Source of the DNA: Salinibacter grassmerensis
GTDB lineage: Bacteria > Bacteroidota > Rhodothermia > Rhodothermales > Salinibacteraceae
DNA: 64,000 nt
NCBI RefSeq assembly: GCF_947077765.1
Contig: NZ_CAMTTF010000002.1
Location: forward strand, 620,001 to 684,000
Reading direction: 5' to 3'
Below the pieces are notes generated by a model. It was not told the DNA's origin, made no database searches, and was given only the letters and a program-made list of their open reading frames with translations. Of this stretch, positions 17,028 through 26,263 are shown piece by piece (position 1 is the stretch's first letter; each line of letters begins with the position of its first letter). The position numbers and the translations under genes are program-made.

Positions 17028-18461
17028 CTACGACCGCAGCGAGCGCAGCCAGTCCCACAGGCGCCGGCGCAGCGGCGGGGTGGCACCGAGGTCGAGGACG
17101 ACGTACAGGATCAGCCAGAGGCCCGCGCCGGACATGAGGACATTGGCGATCCACATGCCCAGCCACGGCGGGAAGAAGCCCCGCTCGGCCAGCTTCTCGC
17201 CCTGCACGAGCGTGATCCAGTAAAACATAAAGATCCCGAGCGCGACGGCCCCAATCGTGGCGAGCCCGCCCCGACGCAGCGCAAGGCCCAGCGGCGCCCC
17301 CACAACCATGAAGATGAGACAGGCCAGGGCGATCGAGAACTTTTTGTAGAACTCGACCTGGTAGCTCCGAATGCGCTGGGTCTGCCACTTCGTGTCCCGC
17401 CGGATGTTCTGAATGGCGGACTGCGCAGACCGTGCGCTCTGAACCGCCGGCGACACCACCGAGCGACGCAGGTCGGTGTCGAGGTCGGCGAGGGCCAGAT
17501 AGGACGCCGAATGTGATGGGGCAACGGGGGGCGGGGCTGACGTGTCCGCGGCGGCCGAATCAGAGATTGACGGGGATAGTTCGCCCTGCGTCCGCTCGTA
17601 GAGGGTCTGGTACCTCGAGTCTCGCTTCCCCTTCAGGGAATCGAGCGTTTCGAGCAGCTGTGGGGTGCGCATGGTGCGGGTGGAGCGGGAAACCTTCCCC
17701 GATTCCGACCGCCGGAAGACGGCATTCGAGAGGGTAAACTGGATGCGGTGGCGGTCAAACGTGAGGCGCTCGTACCGCTCCGAGCGGTTGTTCGCATCTG
17801 CGGGCAGGGGCCGGTGCATCTCCCCGTCCCGTAGAGTGAGGGTGAGGCGCGCCCCCCCGTCCTCCGACTCAATGACGCCCCGTTCGGCCTTGATGACTGC
17901 CTGTTGGTCCCGTCCCTGGGTGTAGTCGTAGATGGTCACGTCAATCAGTTCGTTGGTGCCCGGCGGACGGTCCTGAACCAGAATGCTGTAGTCCTCCATG
18001 TCCTCGTAGAAGATGCCCGGCCGGAGCTCAAAGCCGGGGCGCTTGCCCCGGATGTCGCTCCAGAGCTGACGAGCCCGGTGGTTGGCCTCCGGCAGCATGA
18101 CGTTGTTGAAATAGAGCATGCCCCCCATGAGGAGGGCGGCCACCACGAGCGTCGGCCACACGATCTGGCCGAAAGAGATGCCGGTGCTCTTGATGACAGT
18201 ATAGTACTGCGACTCGGCCAGCTCCCCAAATGCCATCAGTGCGGCCAGCAGCACCGACATCGGCACCGCCAGCACCACCATGTACGCCAGGTTGTAAGCA
18301 ATCAACTCAATAATTACGAGGGGTGGAATCCCCTTTCCCGCAATCTCGGGCAGCCACCGAATCAAAAACTGCATCAGCAGCAGAAACATGAGCGTGCCGA
18401 GCCACCCGAAGAAGGGGCCCGGCAGCCGACGCAGTATGATCCAGTGAAGGCGGCGCAGCAT
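17028..18461 (-). CDS. LptF/LptG-family lipopolysaccharide export permease
   Basis: 477 residues of the YjgP/YjgQ family. Helices lie at about 12-32, 50-75 and 90-112, then a large periplasmic beta-jellyroll ('RGVIESEDGGARLTLTLRDG'), a Ser/Ala linker and three C-terminal helices ('ALACLIFMVVGAPLGLAL'). With LptB it would extract lipopolysaccharide for transport to the outer membrane. LptF and LptG cannot be told apart here. ATG at 18461 (MLRRLHW) is preferred over an upstream start at 18518 whose extension is Arg-rich and overlaps the divergent gene's leader. Confidence 0.9.
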   Translation of the reverse strand: MLRRLHWIILRRLPGPFFGWLGTLMFLLLMQFLIRWLPEIAGKGIPPLVIIELIAYNLAYMVVLAVPMSVLLAALMAFGELAESQYYTVIKSTGISFGQIVWPTLVVAALLMGGMLYFNNVMLPEANHRARQLWSDIRGKRPGFELRPGIFYEDMEDYSILVQDRPPGTNELIDVTIYDYTQGRDQQAVIKAERGVIESEDGGARLTLTLRDGEMHRPLPADANNRSERYERLTFDRHRIQFTLSNAVFRRSESGKVSRSTRTMRTPQLLETLDSLKGKRDSRYQTLYERTQGELSPSISDSAAADTSAPPPVAPSHSASYLALADLDTDLRRSVVSPAVQSARSAQSAIQNIRRDTKWQTQRIRSYQVEFYKKFSIALACLIFMVVGAPLGLALRRGGLATIGAVALGIFMFYWITLVQGEKLAERGFFPPWLGMWIANVLMSGAGLWLILYVVLDLGATPPLRRRLWDWLRSLRS

Positions 18462-18636
18462 GCAGATGTACCGTCGTGGAAGTCCTCGTCTAGAGAAGCG
18501 TACAAACGCCCGGCGCAAATTGCATGTTCGGGGGTGGCCCTCGATGGGTCTTGGCTGGAAGCCGTTGGATCTTCAGGGGGCGGTAGGAATTGAGGACACT
18601 TGCTCAGTTTTCCTCCAACATCTCCCCGCAATCCGG

Positions 18637-19287
18637 ATGCAGGTCGAGCCGTTTACGTTTAGCTCCTTTATGACGAACGCCTATCTCTGCCACGATCAAG
18701 GAGAGGCGGTGCTCGTCGACGCGAGCTGTGAGACCGAGGCCGAATGCGACCAGGTGATGACCCTCATCGAAGAACAGGGCCTTGACGTGCGGCACTTGCT
18801 CCTCACCCATGCGCATGTGGACCACATCTTCGGGTGCACGTTCTTTGAGGAGAAATTCGGGCAGCGCTTCAAGGCGCACGAGGCCGCGGTGCCGTTCATC
18901 GAGCGGGCGGAGGAGCAGGCTACGGCGTTCGGGGTGGAGGTCGAGCCGCCGTCCGTGCCCACGACTCACCTCGCGGATGGGGACACCATCTCGTTCGGCG
19001 ACGCCACCCTTGAGGTCCTACACACGCCGGGCCATTCCCCCGACTCGATCTCCTTTATCCACGGTCCGAGTCGACAGGCCCTTACGGGCGACGTCCTGTT
19101 CCAAAACTCGATCGGCCGCACCCAGGGCCTTCCGGAAACGTCCCGCGCGCAGCTTCTAAACTCAATCACCGAGAAGCTGCTCCCCCTCGGCGACGATGTC
19201 ACGATCTACCCTGGTCACGGCCCCTCGACGACCATCGGCCAGGAGCGTGCGCAGAATCCCTTCGTGCAGGAAGCCCTCCGGGCATAG
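18637..19287 (+). CDS. MBL-fold metallo-hydrolase (glyoxalase II-like, YcbL type)
   Basis: 216-residue metallo-beta-lactamase-fold protein. Metal site 'LLTHAHVDHIFG' (HxHxDH), then 'HTPGHSPDSISF' and 'LTGDVLFQNSIGRT', and the C-terminal 'TIYPGHGPSTTIGQERAQNP'. This pattern fits small YcbL/glyoxalase II-like hydrolases acting on thioesters. ATG 18637 (MQVEPF) is chosen because the upstream 177 bp lack family similarity. It neighbours bshA, a low-molecular-weight thiol gene, which may be functional or chance. Confidence 0.9.
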   Translation: MQVEPFTFSSFMTNAYLCHDQGEAVLVDASCETEAECDQVMTLIEEQGLDVRHLLLTHAHVDHIFGCTFFEEKFGQRFKAHEAAVPFIERAEEQATAFGVEVEPPSVPTTHLADGDTISFGDATLEVLHTPGHSPDSISFIHGPSRQALTGDVLFQNSIGRTQGLPETSRAQLLNSITEKLLPLGDDVTIYPGHGPSTTIGQERAQNPFVQEALRA

Positions 19288-19297
19288 TCGACGTGAT

Positions 19298-20446
19298 TTA
19301 GGCGCCGGTGTGAACGGTGCCCGACCGGACGTGCTCGTAGTAGTCCTCGTACAGCGGCACTACGTGGTCAATATCGAAGGTCTCGACCGCTCGCGTCCGC
19401 GCCGCCGCGGCCATCTCGGCGTGCTGGTCCTCGTCGTGGAGGAGCGTCCGGGTGTGTTCGGTGAACGCGTCGACGTCATCGAGCGGGCAGAGGAACCCGG
19501 TCTCGCCGTGCACAATCAGCTCCGGCAGCCCGCCGACGTCGCTCGCCACGACGGGCACCTCGCAGGCCATCGCCTCCAGGGCGGCCAGGCCGAAGGTCTC
19601 CGAGCCGCTCGGCATCAGGAAGACATCGGCAATCGACAAAATCTCTTCGATCGGGTCCTGCTTGCCGAGGAAGCGGATGTCGTCGTAGACCCCGAGCTCC
19701 CGCGCCTTGCGCTCCGTGGGCACGCGGTCCGGTCCGTCGCCTACCAGCAGCAGCTTCACGTTTGACGTCCCGTTCTGTAAGCGGTGGAAAACCTCAACCA
19801 CCTGGTCGGTGTTTTTGACGGGTCGGAAATTGGAGACGTGCACAATCACCTTCTCCCCATTGGGACAGAGCGCCTGCTTGAAGTGCTCCTTGTCTTGACG
19901 CACGAAGCGGTCGGTGTCGATGAAGTTGGGGATCACCTCGATGTCCTGTGAGACCTCGAAGTGGTCGTAGGTCTCCTGGCGAAGGTAGTCGGAGACAGCG
20001 GTCACCCCGTCGGACTCGTTGATCGACCACGTGACGACCGGGGCAAACGAGGGGTCCCGTCCGATGAGTGTGATGTCGGTGCCGTGGAGGGTGGTAACGA
20101 TGGGGAGGTCCAGGTCCTCCGAGTCCAAAATCTGCTGGGCCATCACGGCGCTCGACGCGTGGGGCAGTGCGTAGTGGACGTGCAGGAGGTCCAGCCCCAC
20201 GTGCTTGGCAATGTCCACCATCTTGCTGGTGAGCGAGAGGGTGTACGGGGGATAGTCGAAGAGCGGGTAGCTCTGGACATTTACCTCGTGGAAGAAGATG
20301 TTGCCGGCCACGTGAGAGAGCCGGAAGGGAAGATCCGAGGCGATAAAGTGGATTTCGTGGTCCCGCTCGGCGAGGCCCTTGCCGAGTTCGGTGGCCACGA
20401 CCCCACTACCGCCGTAGGTGGGATAGCAAGTGATGCCAATTTTCAT
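19298..20446 (-). CDS. bshA: N-acetyl-alpha-D-glucosaminyl L-malate synthase
   Basis: 382-residue GT4 glycosyltransferase catalysing the first step of bacillithiol synthesis (UDP-GlcNAc + L-malate). The N terminus '[20 protein letters not shown]' and the stretch '[19 protein letters not shown]' are specific for BshA within GT4. '[18 protein letters not shown]' carries the nucleotide-sugar Glu motif. It ends 10 bp from the convergent MBL gene. It implies bacillithiol is the cell's main low-molecular thiol. Confidence 0.95.
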   Translation of the reverse strand: MKIGITCYPTYGGSGVVATELGKGLAERDHEIHFIASDLPFRLSHVAGNIFFHEVNVQSYPLFDYPPYTLSLTSKMVDIAKHVGLDLLHVHYALPHASSAVMAQQILDSEDLDLPIVTTLHGTDITLIGRDPSFAPVVTWSINESDGVTAVSDYLRQETYDHFEVSQDIEVIPNFIDTDRFVRQDKEHFKQALCPNGEKVIVHVSNFRPVKNTDQVVEVFHRLQNGTSNVKLLLVGDGPDRVPTERKARELGVYDDIRFLGKQDPIEEILSIADVFLMPSGSETFGLAALEAMACEVPVVASDVGGLPELIVHGETGFLCPLDDVDAFTEHTRTLLHDEDQHAEMAAAARTRAVETFDIDHVVPLYEDYYEHVRSGTVHTGA

Positions 20447-20814
20447 GGGAGGCTACAGCGGAGGCTTTCTCGACAAAAAGGTGGGAGGAAGCGTCGGGGC
20501 TTCAGCAAATCAGTGGTCCCTACTCGCTCTCCGGAGGGAGGTTGCAGGTCCCGCGGCCCACAGTCCTTTCTGCGGCAAATCGTAACAGCACGGGACCTCC
20601 GCGGCCTGCACCCGCAGGGCTTGGTTGGGGAAAAAGCCCTCGGTCGTGTCCTCAAGCATGGATAGACGGATCGGCCGAGACGGGTGGGAACTCTGCGTCG
20701 GGGGCGTTACTTTCTGAACCCGAGGCGCGTCCTTCCTGGTAGAGGATCAGAGGCCCGATGCCGATGGTCCACGGCACATACACACATTTCCTGTTGGACA
20801 GACCGATTCTTTTT
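20447..20814. other. 368-bp divergent intergenic region with competing inverted repeats
   Basis: Between bshA and the barrel-protein gene. AGGTCCCG (20546-20553) can pair with CGGGACCT (20591-20598). Alternatively GCAGG..CCGCGG (20544-20556) can pair with CCGCGGCCTGC (20599-20609). A further AGGGCTT/AAGCCCT hairpin lies near 20616-20640. No gene or known RNA family was recognised. Confidence 0.45.
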
Positions 20815-21453
20815 ATGCACACCTCCACGAAACAGACCGCGTACTCTGCCTTCTTCGCCCTCTTTCTACTCGGGCTCGTCGTCACGCCGGCGCAGGCTCA
20901 GTTGGGCGTATCAGGCGGGCTCAACTTCGAGTCGGCGGGCGACATCGAAACGAGCAGGACTGGCAATGCCACCCTCGATAACTCGACCGGATACCACGTC
21001 GGTCTGGTCTACGAATTGGGGCTCGGAGCCGCCACGATCCGCCCCGGCTTCTTTTACCGACGGGTGGGCACCTTCGAGTTTTCCGGCGATGTGCTGCAGG
21101 GAGAGACCCAATTTGACGTATCGTCCTGGCAGGTGCCGGTGGATGTTCGATTTACGGTACTGCCCACGCCGCTCGTCAAACCATACGTTCTGGCGGGGCC
21201 AATGGCCACCTTTCCACGAGGGGAGGGCGACTTCGGCGACGCGACGGAGGACATCTCGTATTCCCTCAACGTAGGAATCGGCGCGAACATTTCGATTCCG
21301 ACCGTCTCCCTGAAGATTCAGCCCGAGCTGCGGTACGAGTTCGGAGCGAGCAAATTCATCAAAGACGACTTTGAAATTGGGGGCACCTCGTTTCAGCCTC
21401 AGGACAGCCCGAGTTTCAGTGCGTTCGGGCTACGCGTGAACGTGATCTTCTAG
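20815..21453 (+). CDS. Outer-membrane beta-barrel protein (OmpX/PorT-like)
   Basis: 212 residues. A signal peptide (helix 'YSAFFALFLLGLVVTPAQAQ') is followed by alternating amphipathic strands: 'GYHVGLVYELGLGAATIRPG', 'FSGDVLQGETQFDVSSWQVP', 'RFTVLPTPLVKPYVLAGPM'. The protein ends with an aromatic 'FGLRVNVIF', as expected for BamA recognition. It resembles small outer-membrane-protein beta-barrel domains of Bacteroidota. ATG 20815 is chosen over 20758 because it begins directly at the signal peptide. Confidence 0.88.
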   Translation: MHTSTKQTAYSAFFALFLLGLVVTPAQAQLGVSGGLNFESAGDIETSRTGNATLDNSTGYHVGLVYELGLGAATIRPGFFYRRVGTFEFSGDVLQGETQFDVSSWQVPVDVRFTVLPTPLVKPYVLAGPMATFPRGEGDFGDATEDISYSLNVGIGANISIPTVSLKIQPELRYEFGASKFIKDDFEIGGTSFQPQDSPSFSAFGLRVNVIF

Positions 21454-21488
21454 GCTGAAACCGGAAGCTCACAGTAGAGATGCTTTCT

Positions 21489-21520
21489 GGCCCGCTGCCC
21501 GTATTACAGGGCAGTGGGCC
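21489..21520. terminator. Bidirectional hairpin between convergent genes
   Basis: GGCCCGCTGCCC (21489-21500) pairs with GGGCAGTGGGCC (21509-21520), 12 bp with one G-U. It separates the barrel-protein and hydrolase genes. U-tracts are poor, so efficiency is uncertain. Confidence 0.6.
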
Positions 21521-21547
21521 AAGCTATACAGGAGTCGTCCGCGGATC

Positions 21548-22276
21548 CTACGAGATTTGCTTAAAGAACCGGAAGCGCCGTTCGTCGACTGCGTACCGGC
21601 TGCGCTCCGGCGCCACGAATCCCCCTCGCTCCGCCCAGTAGGGCGCCGCTCGTCCCCGCATCGACCGCTCGCTGTAGAAGTGCCGCGTCTCGATCGAAAA
21701 CGGGCGGTAGGCCGGCGCTGCTTGCCGCACGTAGCGTGCCACCCACAGGGCCTGGCGCCACCGCGGGAGCGGGGCCTCCGGCTGGAGCCGCCGGTAGAGG
21801 GCCCGCTTCGAGGAGCCGGGGTTGAAGGCGCTAAACTGGTAGGGGTCCAGCACGACCGCCCGGTAGGTGCGGCGGCCCCGGTAGGCGGTTTCCACGCGGT
21901 TGCGCACCACCCAGGCGACCAGTTCCTGCTCGTGGGGCAGCTTCGTCTCCGAGTAGATGGCCCGGGCGAGCCACAGGGTTGACTCTTCGAGGTTGGCCGG
22001 GGTGGGGAGCAGCGCGGACGATTCTTCCTGGGGCGAGTCGGCCTCCGACCGTGGGGCTGGCCCCGAGGCATGTGGCGTGGAGGGGGCGTATGCGGCGGAA
22101 AGCTGCTGGAGTGAGGGGGCCTCGCCGCCGCTGTCCCCCGCAGGGCTCGTCTCAGAGACCGATGCGTGCTGAGAAGCGTCGAGGCCGAGTTCGGGTCCAG
22201 AGTTCGGGGACACCGACCCCGCCGAAAAGACAAGAGTGCCAACGGATGCGCAAAGAAGAATCGTACGTTTGCTCAT
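21548..22276 (-). CDS. SleB-like cell wall hydrolase, exported
   Basis: 242 residues. The signal-like N terminus 'TILLCASVGTLVFSAGS' is followed by a Ser/Pro/Ala-rich linker to about residue 105. The hydrolase_2/SleB domain starts with 'LWLARAIYSETKLPHEQELV', in which the Glu is the predicted catalytic residue. It continues with 'VAWVVRNRVETAYRG' and 'YRAVVLDPYQFSAFNPGSS'. It probably cleaves peptidoglycan as a lytic enzyme. ATG 22276 gives the signal peptide; the upstream extension is Arg-rich. Confidence 0.85.
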   Translation of the reverse strand: MSKRTILLCASVGTLVFSAGSVSPNSGPELGLDASQHASVSETSPAGDSGGEAPSLQQLSAAYAPSTPHASGPAPRSEADSPQEESSALLPTPANLEESTLWLARAIYSETKLPHEQELVAWVVRNRVETAYRGRRTYRAVVLDPYQFSAFNPGSSKRALYRRLQPEAPLPRWRQALWVARYVRQAAPAYRPFSIETRHFYSERSMRGRAAPYWAERGGFVAPERSRYAVDERRFRFFKQIS

Positions 22277-22510
22277 ATACCGGTGTATGCTATTCGAAGG
22301 CCATCGGAGGCAGCGTTCGGGCCGGGAGGCCCTGCGACGCTCCAGGAAATGTATGCGACGAAGGTGCATTTTCGTACGATCATTTCGTCGCTCCGCAGTG
22401 AAAAACCATGGGGGGTCGATATAGGTTTCCGGTAGGCTATCTCCGTAACTTCCTGGAAAAGCAAATACTTATGACGGTAATTTTCTTCTTCATGCCCGGT
22501 TGTTTGTGTG

Positions 22511-22539
22511 TTGACAGTTCGTTCTTTTTCGCTTAATCT
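22511..22539 (+). promoter_or_regulatory. Sigma70-like promoter of pdxB
   Basis: TTGACA (22511-22516) and TAATCT (22534-22539) are spaced by 17 bp in an AT-rich patch. The predicted start near 22546 leaves a leader of about 78 nt. Confidence 0.55.
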
Positions 22540-22559
22540 GCCCTCGGCGTGTTCTTAAC

Positions 22560-22571
22560 AAAAGCGCTTTT
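22560..22571. promoter_or_regulatory. Palindrome AAAAGCGCTTTT in the pdxB leader
   Basis: Perfect 12-bp palindrome about 14 bp downstream of the predicted transcription start, a position suited to a repressor operator. The cognate regulator is unknown. Confidence 0.4.
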
Positions 22572-22623
22572 CGTGGGCGTGTCCTCTACAATGTACTCGT
22601 GAACTTACTTTGTTCTTGCACCT

Positions 22624-23802
22624 GTGACCAGCCTGCAAATTCTTGCGGACGCCAATATTCCTCGTGTCGAAGACGCCTTCGAGCAATTCGGGACAGTGCG
22701 CCGGATGCCCGGCCGAGAGATGACGACATCGGACGTTGCGGCCGCGGACGTGCTCCTCGTACGGAGCGTAACGCCCGTCGGGCCGGAGCTGCTGAGGGGG
22801 ACGACCCTGCAGTTTGTCGGGTCGGCGACCATTGGGACGGATCACATCGACCGGGCGTACCTGCGGGCGCAGGGCATTCCGTTCGCGCATGCCCCAGGCT
22901 CAAACGCCGACTCGGTTGCCGATTACGTAGTGGCGGCGGTGCTTGGGCTGGCCCGTCGCCGTGGCGTTCCGTTGGGAGAGCGAACGGTCGGCATCGTAGG
23001 GTGCGGCAACATCGGCGGTCGTCTCGCCCGTCGCCTCCCGGCGCTGGGGATGGACGTTCTCCGAAACGATCCGCCCCGGGCCCGGGCCGCCGAGGCCGAC
23101 GGAGAGGCCCATTCATTCGTGCCCCTCGACACAGTGCTCGGGGCGGCCGACGTCGTGACGCTGCACGTTCCGCTGAAGGAGTCGGGGCCTGATCCGACCC
23201 ATCACCTAGTGGATGCGGCGTTCTTGGATCGGCTCGGCGACAGGGCGTGGCTCCTGAACACCTCGCGCGGCGCGGTCGTGGACGGGGAGGCGCTGCTCGC
23301 GGCCCGGAGGCAAGGAGCAGTGGGGGCGGCGGTGCTGGACGTGTGGGAGAATGAACCCTCGCCCGCCCCGGCGCTCATCGAAGCCGCGGACCTGGCGACG
23401 CCCCACATTGCGGGGTATGCCTACGACGGAAAGGTGCGGGGCACGGAGATGCTGTACGAGGCGCTCTGCGAGGCACTGGGGGCGGAGGCGATGTGGACGG
23501 GAACGGATGCCATTCGTCCCGCCTCGGCGGACGCGCTGCGATGCCGGGCCCCGGATCCCCGGCTGTCCGCCGTGGAGTGGCGCTTCGAGCTCGCGCGGCA
23601 GGCGTACGACCCCGCGGTCGACGACGCGTCCCTCCGAGATCTGGTCGAATTGGGACCGGACGCACGGGGCGAGGCGTTCGCGCAGCTCCGGGCTGACTAC
23701 CGCCAGCGGCGTGAGATGCAACAGCACACGGTGCCGGCGACGGCCGTTCCCGCCGAGCACAAGCGGGCCGTCATGGAGGGACTGGCGATGCAACTCGACT
23801 GA
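22624..23802 (+). CDS. pdxB: Erythronate-4-phosphate dehydrogenase
   Basis: 392-residue D-isomer 2-hydroxyacid dehydrogenase of the DXP-dependent pyridoxal phosphate pathway. The N terminus 'ILADANIPRVEDAF' is PdxB-specific. Other features are the NAD site 'VGIVGCGNIGGRLARRL', catalytic Arg in 'NTSRGAVVDGE', Glu in 'DVWENEP' and His in 'ATPHIAGYAYDGKVRG'. A C-terminal PdxB dimerisation domain is present. It starts with GTG. pdxJ lies 970 bp downstream on the other strand. Confidence 0.94.
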   Translation: MTSLQILADANIPRVEDAFEQFGTVRRMPGREMTTSDVAAADVLLVRSVTPVGPELLRGTTLQFVGSATIGTDHIDRAYLRAQGIPFAHAPGSNADSVADYVVAAVLGLARRRGVPLGERTVGIVGCGNIGGRLARRLPALGMDVLRNDPPRARAAEADGEAHSFVPLDTVLGAADVVTLHVPLKESGPDPTHHLVDAAFLDRLGDRAWLLNTSRGAVVDGEALLAARRQGAVGAAVLDVWENEPSPAPALIEAADLATPHIAGYAYDGKVRGTEMLYEALCEALGAEAMWTGTDAIRPASADALRCRAPDPRLSAVEWRFELARQAYDPAVDDASLRDLVELGPDARGEAFAQLRADYRQRREMQQHTVPATAVPAEHKRAVMEGLAMQLD

Positions 23803-23814
23803 GTCCGTTCGGCG

Positions 23815-24729
23815 CTACGCCCGGTAGCCGTAGGAGCGGAGGACGTTCTTCCGGTCGCGCCAGTTCTCCTGCACCTTCACGTGCAGATTCAGGTACACAG
23901 AGCTCTTGACGAACGCCTCAATGTCCTCTCGGGCCGTCATTCCCACCTTCTTGAGGGCCTTGCCCCCCTCGCCGATCAGGATGCCCTTGTGCGACTCCTC
24001 CATGACGACGATCTCGGCGTCGATGTAGTCCTTCGTTCCCTCGGGCCGTTCCTCGTAGGCCACGACGTTGACCTGCACAGAGTAGGGAATTTCCTGGTGG
24101 TAGTGCTTGTACACCTTCTCCCGAATCATCTCGGCGACGAAGAAGCGCTCCGGGTGCTCGCTGATCCGATCCTTTGGGTAGAAGGGCGGGCCCTCCGGCA
24201 GGGTGTCGAGCACGAGGTGAAGGAGGGTCTGAAGGTTGAAGCCTTCCTTGGCCGAGGTCGGCACCACCTCGTCGAAGGCCCGGAGGTCCTCGTAGGACTC
24301 CACGAGGGGGAGGGTCTCCTGCTTCGGAATCAGGTCCATCTTGGTGAGGACCAGAAACGCCGGCGTATCGCCAATTTTCTTTAGGCTCTGGGTGTCCGGC
24401 TCGTCCTGAGTGGCCTCGTGGAGGAAGAGCAGAAGGTCGGCGTCCCGAATGGCCCCCTGCACCTGCCCCATCATGGTCTCGTGCAGGGCGTAGCGCGGCT
24501 CGATGATGCCCGGCGTGTCCAGAAAGATGGCCTGGTGCTCCGGCCCCGAGTGAATGCCAAGGACGCGGTTGCGGGTGGTCTGCGGCTTTTTGGTGACGAT
24601 CGACAGCTTTTCGCCGAGTAGGGCATTCATCAACGTACTCTTGCCCACGTTGGGCTTGCCCACGATGGCGACGTAGCCGCTGGTGTGGTCGTCGGAGATG
24701 TCGTCGAAGAGGGGCTCGGAGTGCTCCAT
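23815..24729 (-). CDS. era: GTPase Era
   Basis: 304 residues. G1 'GKPNVGKST', G3 'DTPG' and G4 'TKMD' define the GTPase. The C-terminal KH domain has 'KGILIGEGGKALKKVG'. It assists 30S assembly by binding the 3' end of 16S rRNA. ATG 24729 (MEHSEP) is preferred to an upstream start at 24756. It ends 12 bp from the convergent pdxB stop and follows pdxJ by 39 bp on the same strand. Confidence 0.96.
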   Translation of the reverse strand: MEHSEPLFDDISDDHTSGYVAIVGKPNVGKSTLMNALLGEKLSIVTKKPQTTRNRVLGIHSGPEHQAIFLDTPGIIEPRYALHETMMGQVQGAIRDADLLLFLHEATQDEPDTQSLKKIGDTPAFLVLTKMDLIPKQETLPLVESYEDLRAFDEVVPTSAKEGFNLQTLLHLVLDTLPEGPPFYPKDRISEHPERFFVAEMIREKVYKHYHQEIPYSVQVNVVAYEERPEGTKDYIDAEIVVMEESHKGILIGEGGKALKKVGMTAREDIEAFVKSSVYLNLHVKVQENWRDRKNVLRSYGYRA

Positions 24730-24768
24730 AAAGAAAAGGGTAGAAGAGGTGATCAAGAACAGGGGCTC

Positions 24769-25500
24769 CTACGGCTGGGCGTTCGCTACAGTCGTACGCA
24801 TGTCGCGAACGGCCCGGTCCATGCCCACGAGAATTGCACGGGCCATCACGGCAAAGCCGATTGAAACCTCGGCGACATGGGGGACCGTCTCTCGGAAGAG
24901 AGAAAAGTTTTTGTAGTTCAGTCCATGTCCGGCGTGCACCCGGAGGCCCGCCTCGTGGGCTTCTTCGGCGGCCGCGGCCAACCGCTCGGCCTCCTCGCGC
25001 TGGGCGGCTTCCGTAGAGGCCTCGGCAAAGTCGCCGGTGTGGAGCTCGACGCAGTTGGCGCCCACCGCGGCGGCGGCGTCGAGTTGGGCCGGGGCCGGGT
25101 CGACGAAGAGGCTCACCTGGTCCACGCCGGCGTCGTAGAGGCGGTCCGTGACGGCGTCGAGGCGGGAGCGGTTCGCCGTGACGTCGAGCCCGCCCTCCGT
25201 AGTGATCTCTTCCCGCCGCTCGGGCACTAGCGTGGCCAGGTCCGGCACCACGTCGCAGCAGATGGAGACCACCTCTTCCTCAGTGGACAGCTCGAAGTCG
25301 AGTTTGCCGTTCACTGTCTCGGCGAAGAGCCGCACGTCTCGCTCTGTAATGTGACGACGGTCCTCACGAAGGTGAAAGACAATTCCATCCGCCCCGGCCT
25401 GCTCACAGCGCGCGGCGGCGTGCACAGGATCGGGGAAGGTCTCCTCGCGGGCGTTGCGGAGGGTGCCAACGTGGTCAACGTTAATGAGCAGGTTTGTCAC
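24769..25500 (-). CDS. pdxJ: Pyridoxine 5'-phosphate synthase
   Basis: 243-residue TIM-barrel enzyme condensing 1-deoxyxylulose 5-phosphate with 3-amino-2-oxopropyl phosphate. The N terminus 'LLINVDHVGTLRNARE' and segments 'DGIVFHLREDRRHI', 'VSLFVDPAPAQLDAA', 'VELHTGDFAE' and 'HAGHGLNYKN' are typical. With pdxB nearby it indicates DXP-dependent vitamin B6 synthesis. Probably co-transcribed with era. Confidence 0.96.
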   Translation of the reverse strand: MTNLLINVDHVGTLRNAREETFPDPVHAAARCEQAGADGIVFHLREDRRHITERDVRLFAETVNGKLDFELSTEEEVVSICCDVVPDLATLVPERREEITTEGGLDVTANRSRLDAVTDRLYDAGVDQVSLFVDPAPAQLDAAAAVGANCVELHTGDFAEASTEAAQREEAERLAAAAEEAHEAGLRVHAGHGLNYKNFSLFRETVPHVAEVSIGFAVMARAILVGMDRAVRDMRTTVANAQP

Positions 25501-25717
25501 GCGGGAAATACGGCTGATTTGAGGGTCGGGAGTTCGTTCGCTCTAACATCGGGGGAGGTCCTCTTGTTTTTTGAAGGGCGTGCAGGGAATTGCATTTCGC
25601 AGAGGAGCCCCCTATTTTCGGATCTGTCATCACATTTCTGCCTTGCCGTGCTCCTCACTTCGCGCGGGGCGGAAAACTCACCCGGTCATTTTTTGCCAAC
25701 ACGAACGAACGGCTCTC

Positions 25718-26179
25718 ATGGCTACGAGCAGCGGAACGATCCAGACTGCCATTCAGGCCCTCCTGGTGGTTGTAATTGTCGGGCTTGCCTATTTCTTGTA
25801 CCAGTCGGTCACCGAGCCCTACGAGCGCATCGAGCGGGAGCAGCGACTGACAGAGCAGACCCGCCAGCGCATGACGAACGTTCGAACGGCGCTCGTCGAC
25901 TACGAGCGAGACAGCGCATCGTACCCGGACTCGCTGAATATTTTGCTCCAGCACGTTCGCGGGGATTCGATCCTCTCGACCCGACAGGACAGCGTGTTCG
26001 GACGCTCAGTCTCCCTCGATTCCCTGTTGTTCTCTCCCCGAACCGGCAACCGGTTCCAGTACGCCGTGAGCGACACTGGACGGGTTGAAACCTACCTGCT
26101 CGAAGACCCGGACACCGACGATCAGATTGGCACCCTGACCGGCGATCCCACGCAGGCGAACGCAGCCAGCTGGGAGTAG
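25718..26179 (+). CDS. Pseudopilin-like single-pass protein of unknown function
   Basis: 153 residues. An N-terminal helix ('IQALLVVVIVGLAYFLYQSV') is followed by a heptad-rich segment. A C-terminal region reads like type II secretion pseudopilins: 'NVRTALVDYERDSASYPDSL' and 'SPRTGNRFQYAVSDTG'. No prepilin peptidase cleavage motif precedes the helix. It lies 84 bp before a PilM/DUF3822-like gene, so the two may work together. Function is not known. Confidence 0.72.
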   Translation: MATSSGTIQTAIQALLVVVIVGLAYFLYQSVTEPYERIEREQRLTEQTRQRMTNVRTALVDYERDSASYPDSLNILLQHVRGDSILSTRQDSVFGRSVSLDSLLFSPRTGNRFQYAVSDTGRVETYLLEDPDTDDQIGTLTGDPTQANAASWE

Positions 26180-26263
26180 GCCCGTGGTTGGCAGGCCCAT
26201 GGAACGCGGCAGACCAAGGCCCTGACGATGCAGGGCGCGCAATGTAGGCAGGAGTGAAAAACT

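Larger units (their letters stand above)
22277..22623. other. 347-bp divergent intergenic region
   Basis: Between the SleB-like gene and pdxB. It holds the pdxB promoter candidate and the AAAAGCGCTTTT palindrome. The left part shows no recognisable gene. Confidence 0.6.

Noticed and set aside
20535-20575. Resemblance of GGTTGCAGGTCCCGCGG to the T-box sequence
   Set aside because: The match is partial, no specifier stem was seen, the downstream genes are not aminoacyl-tRNA or amino acid genes, and T-boxes are not expected in this phylum.
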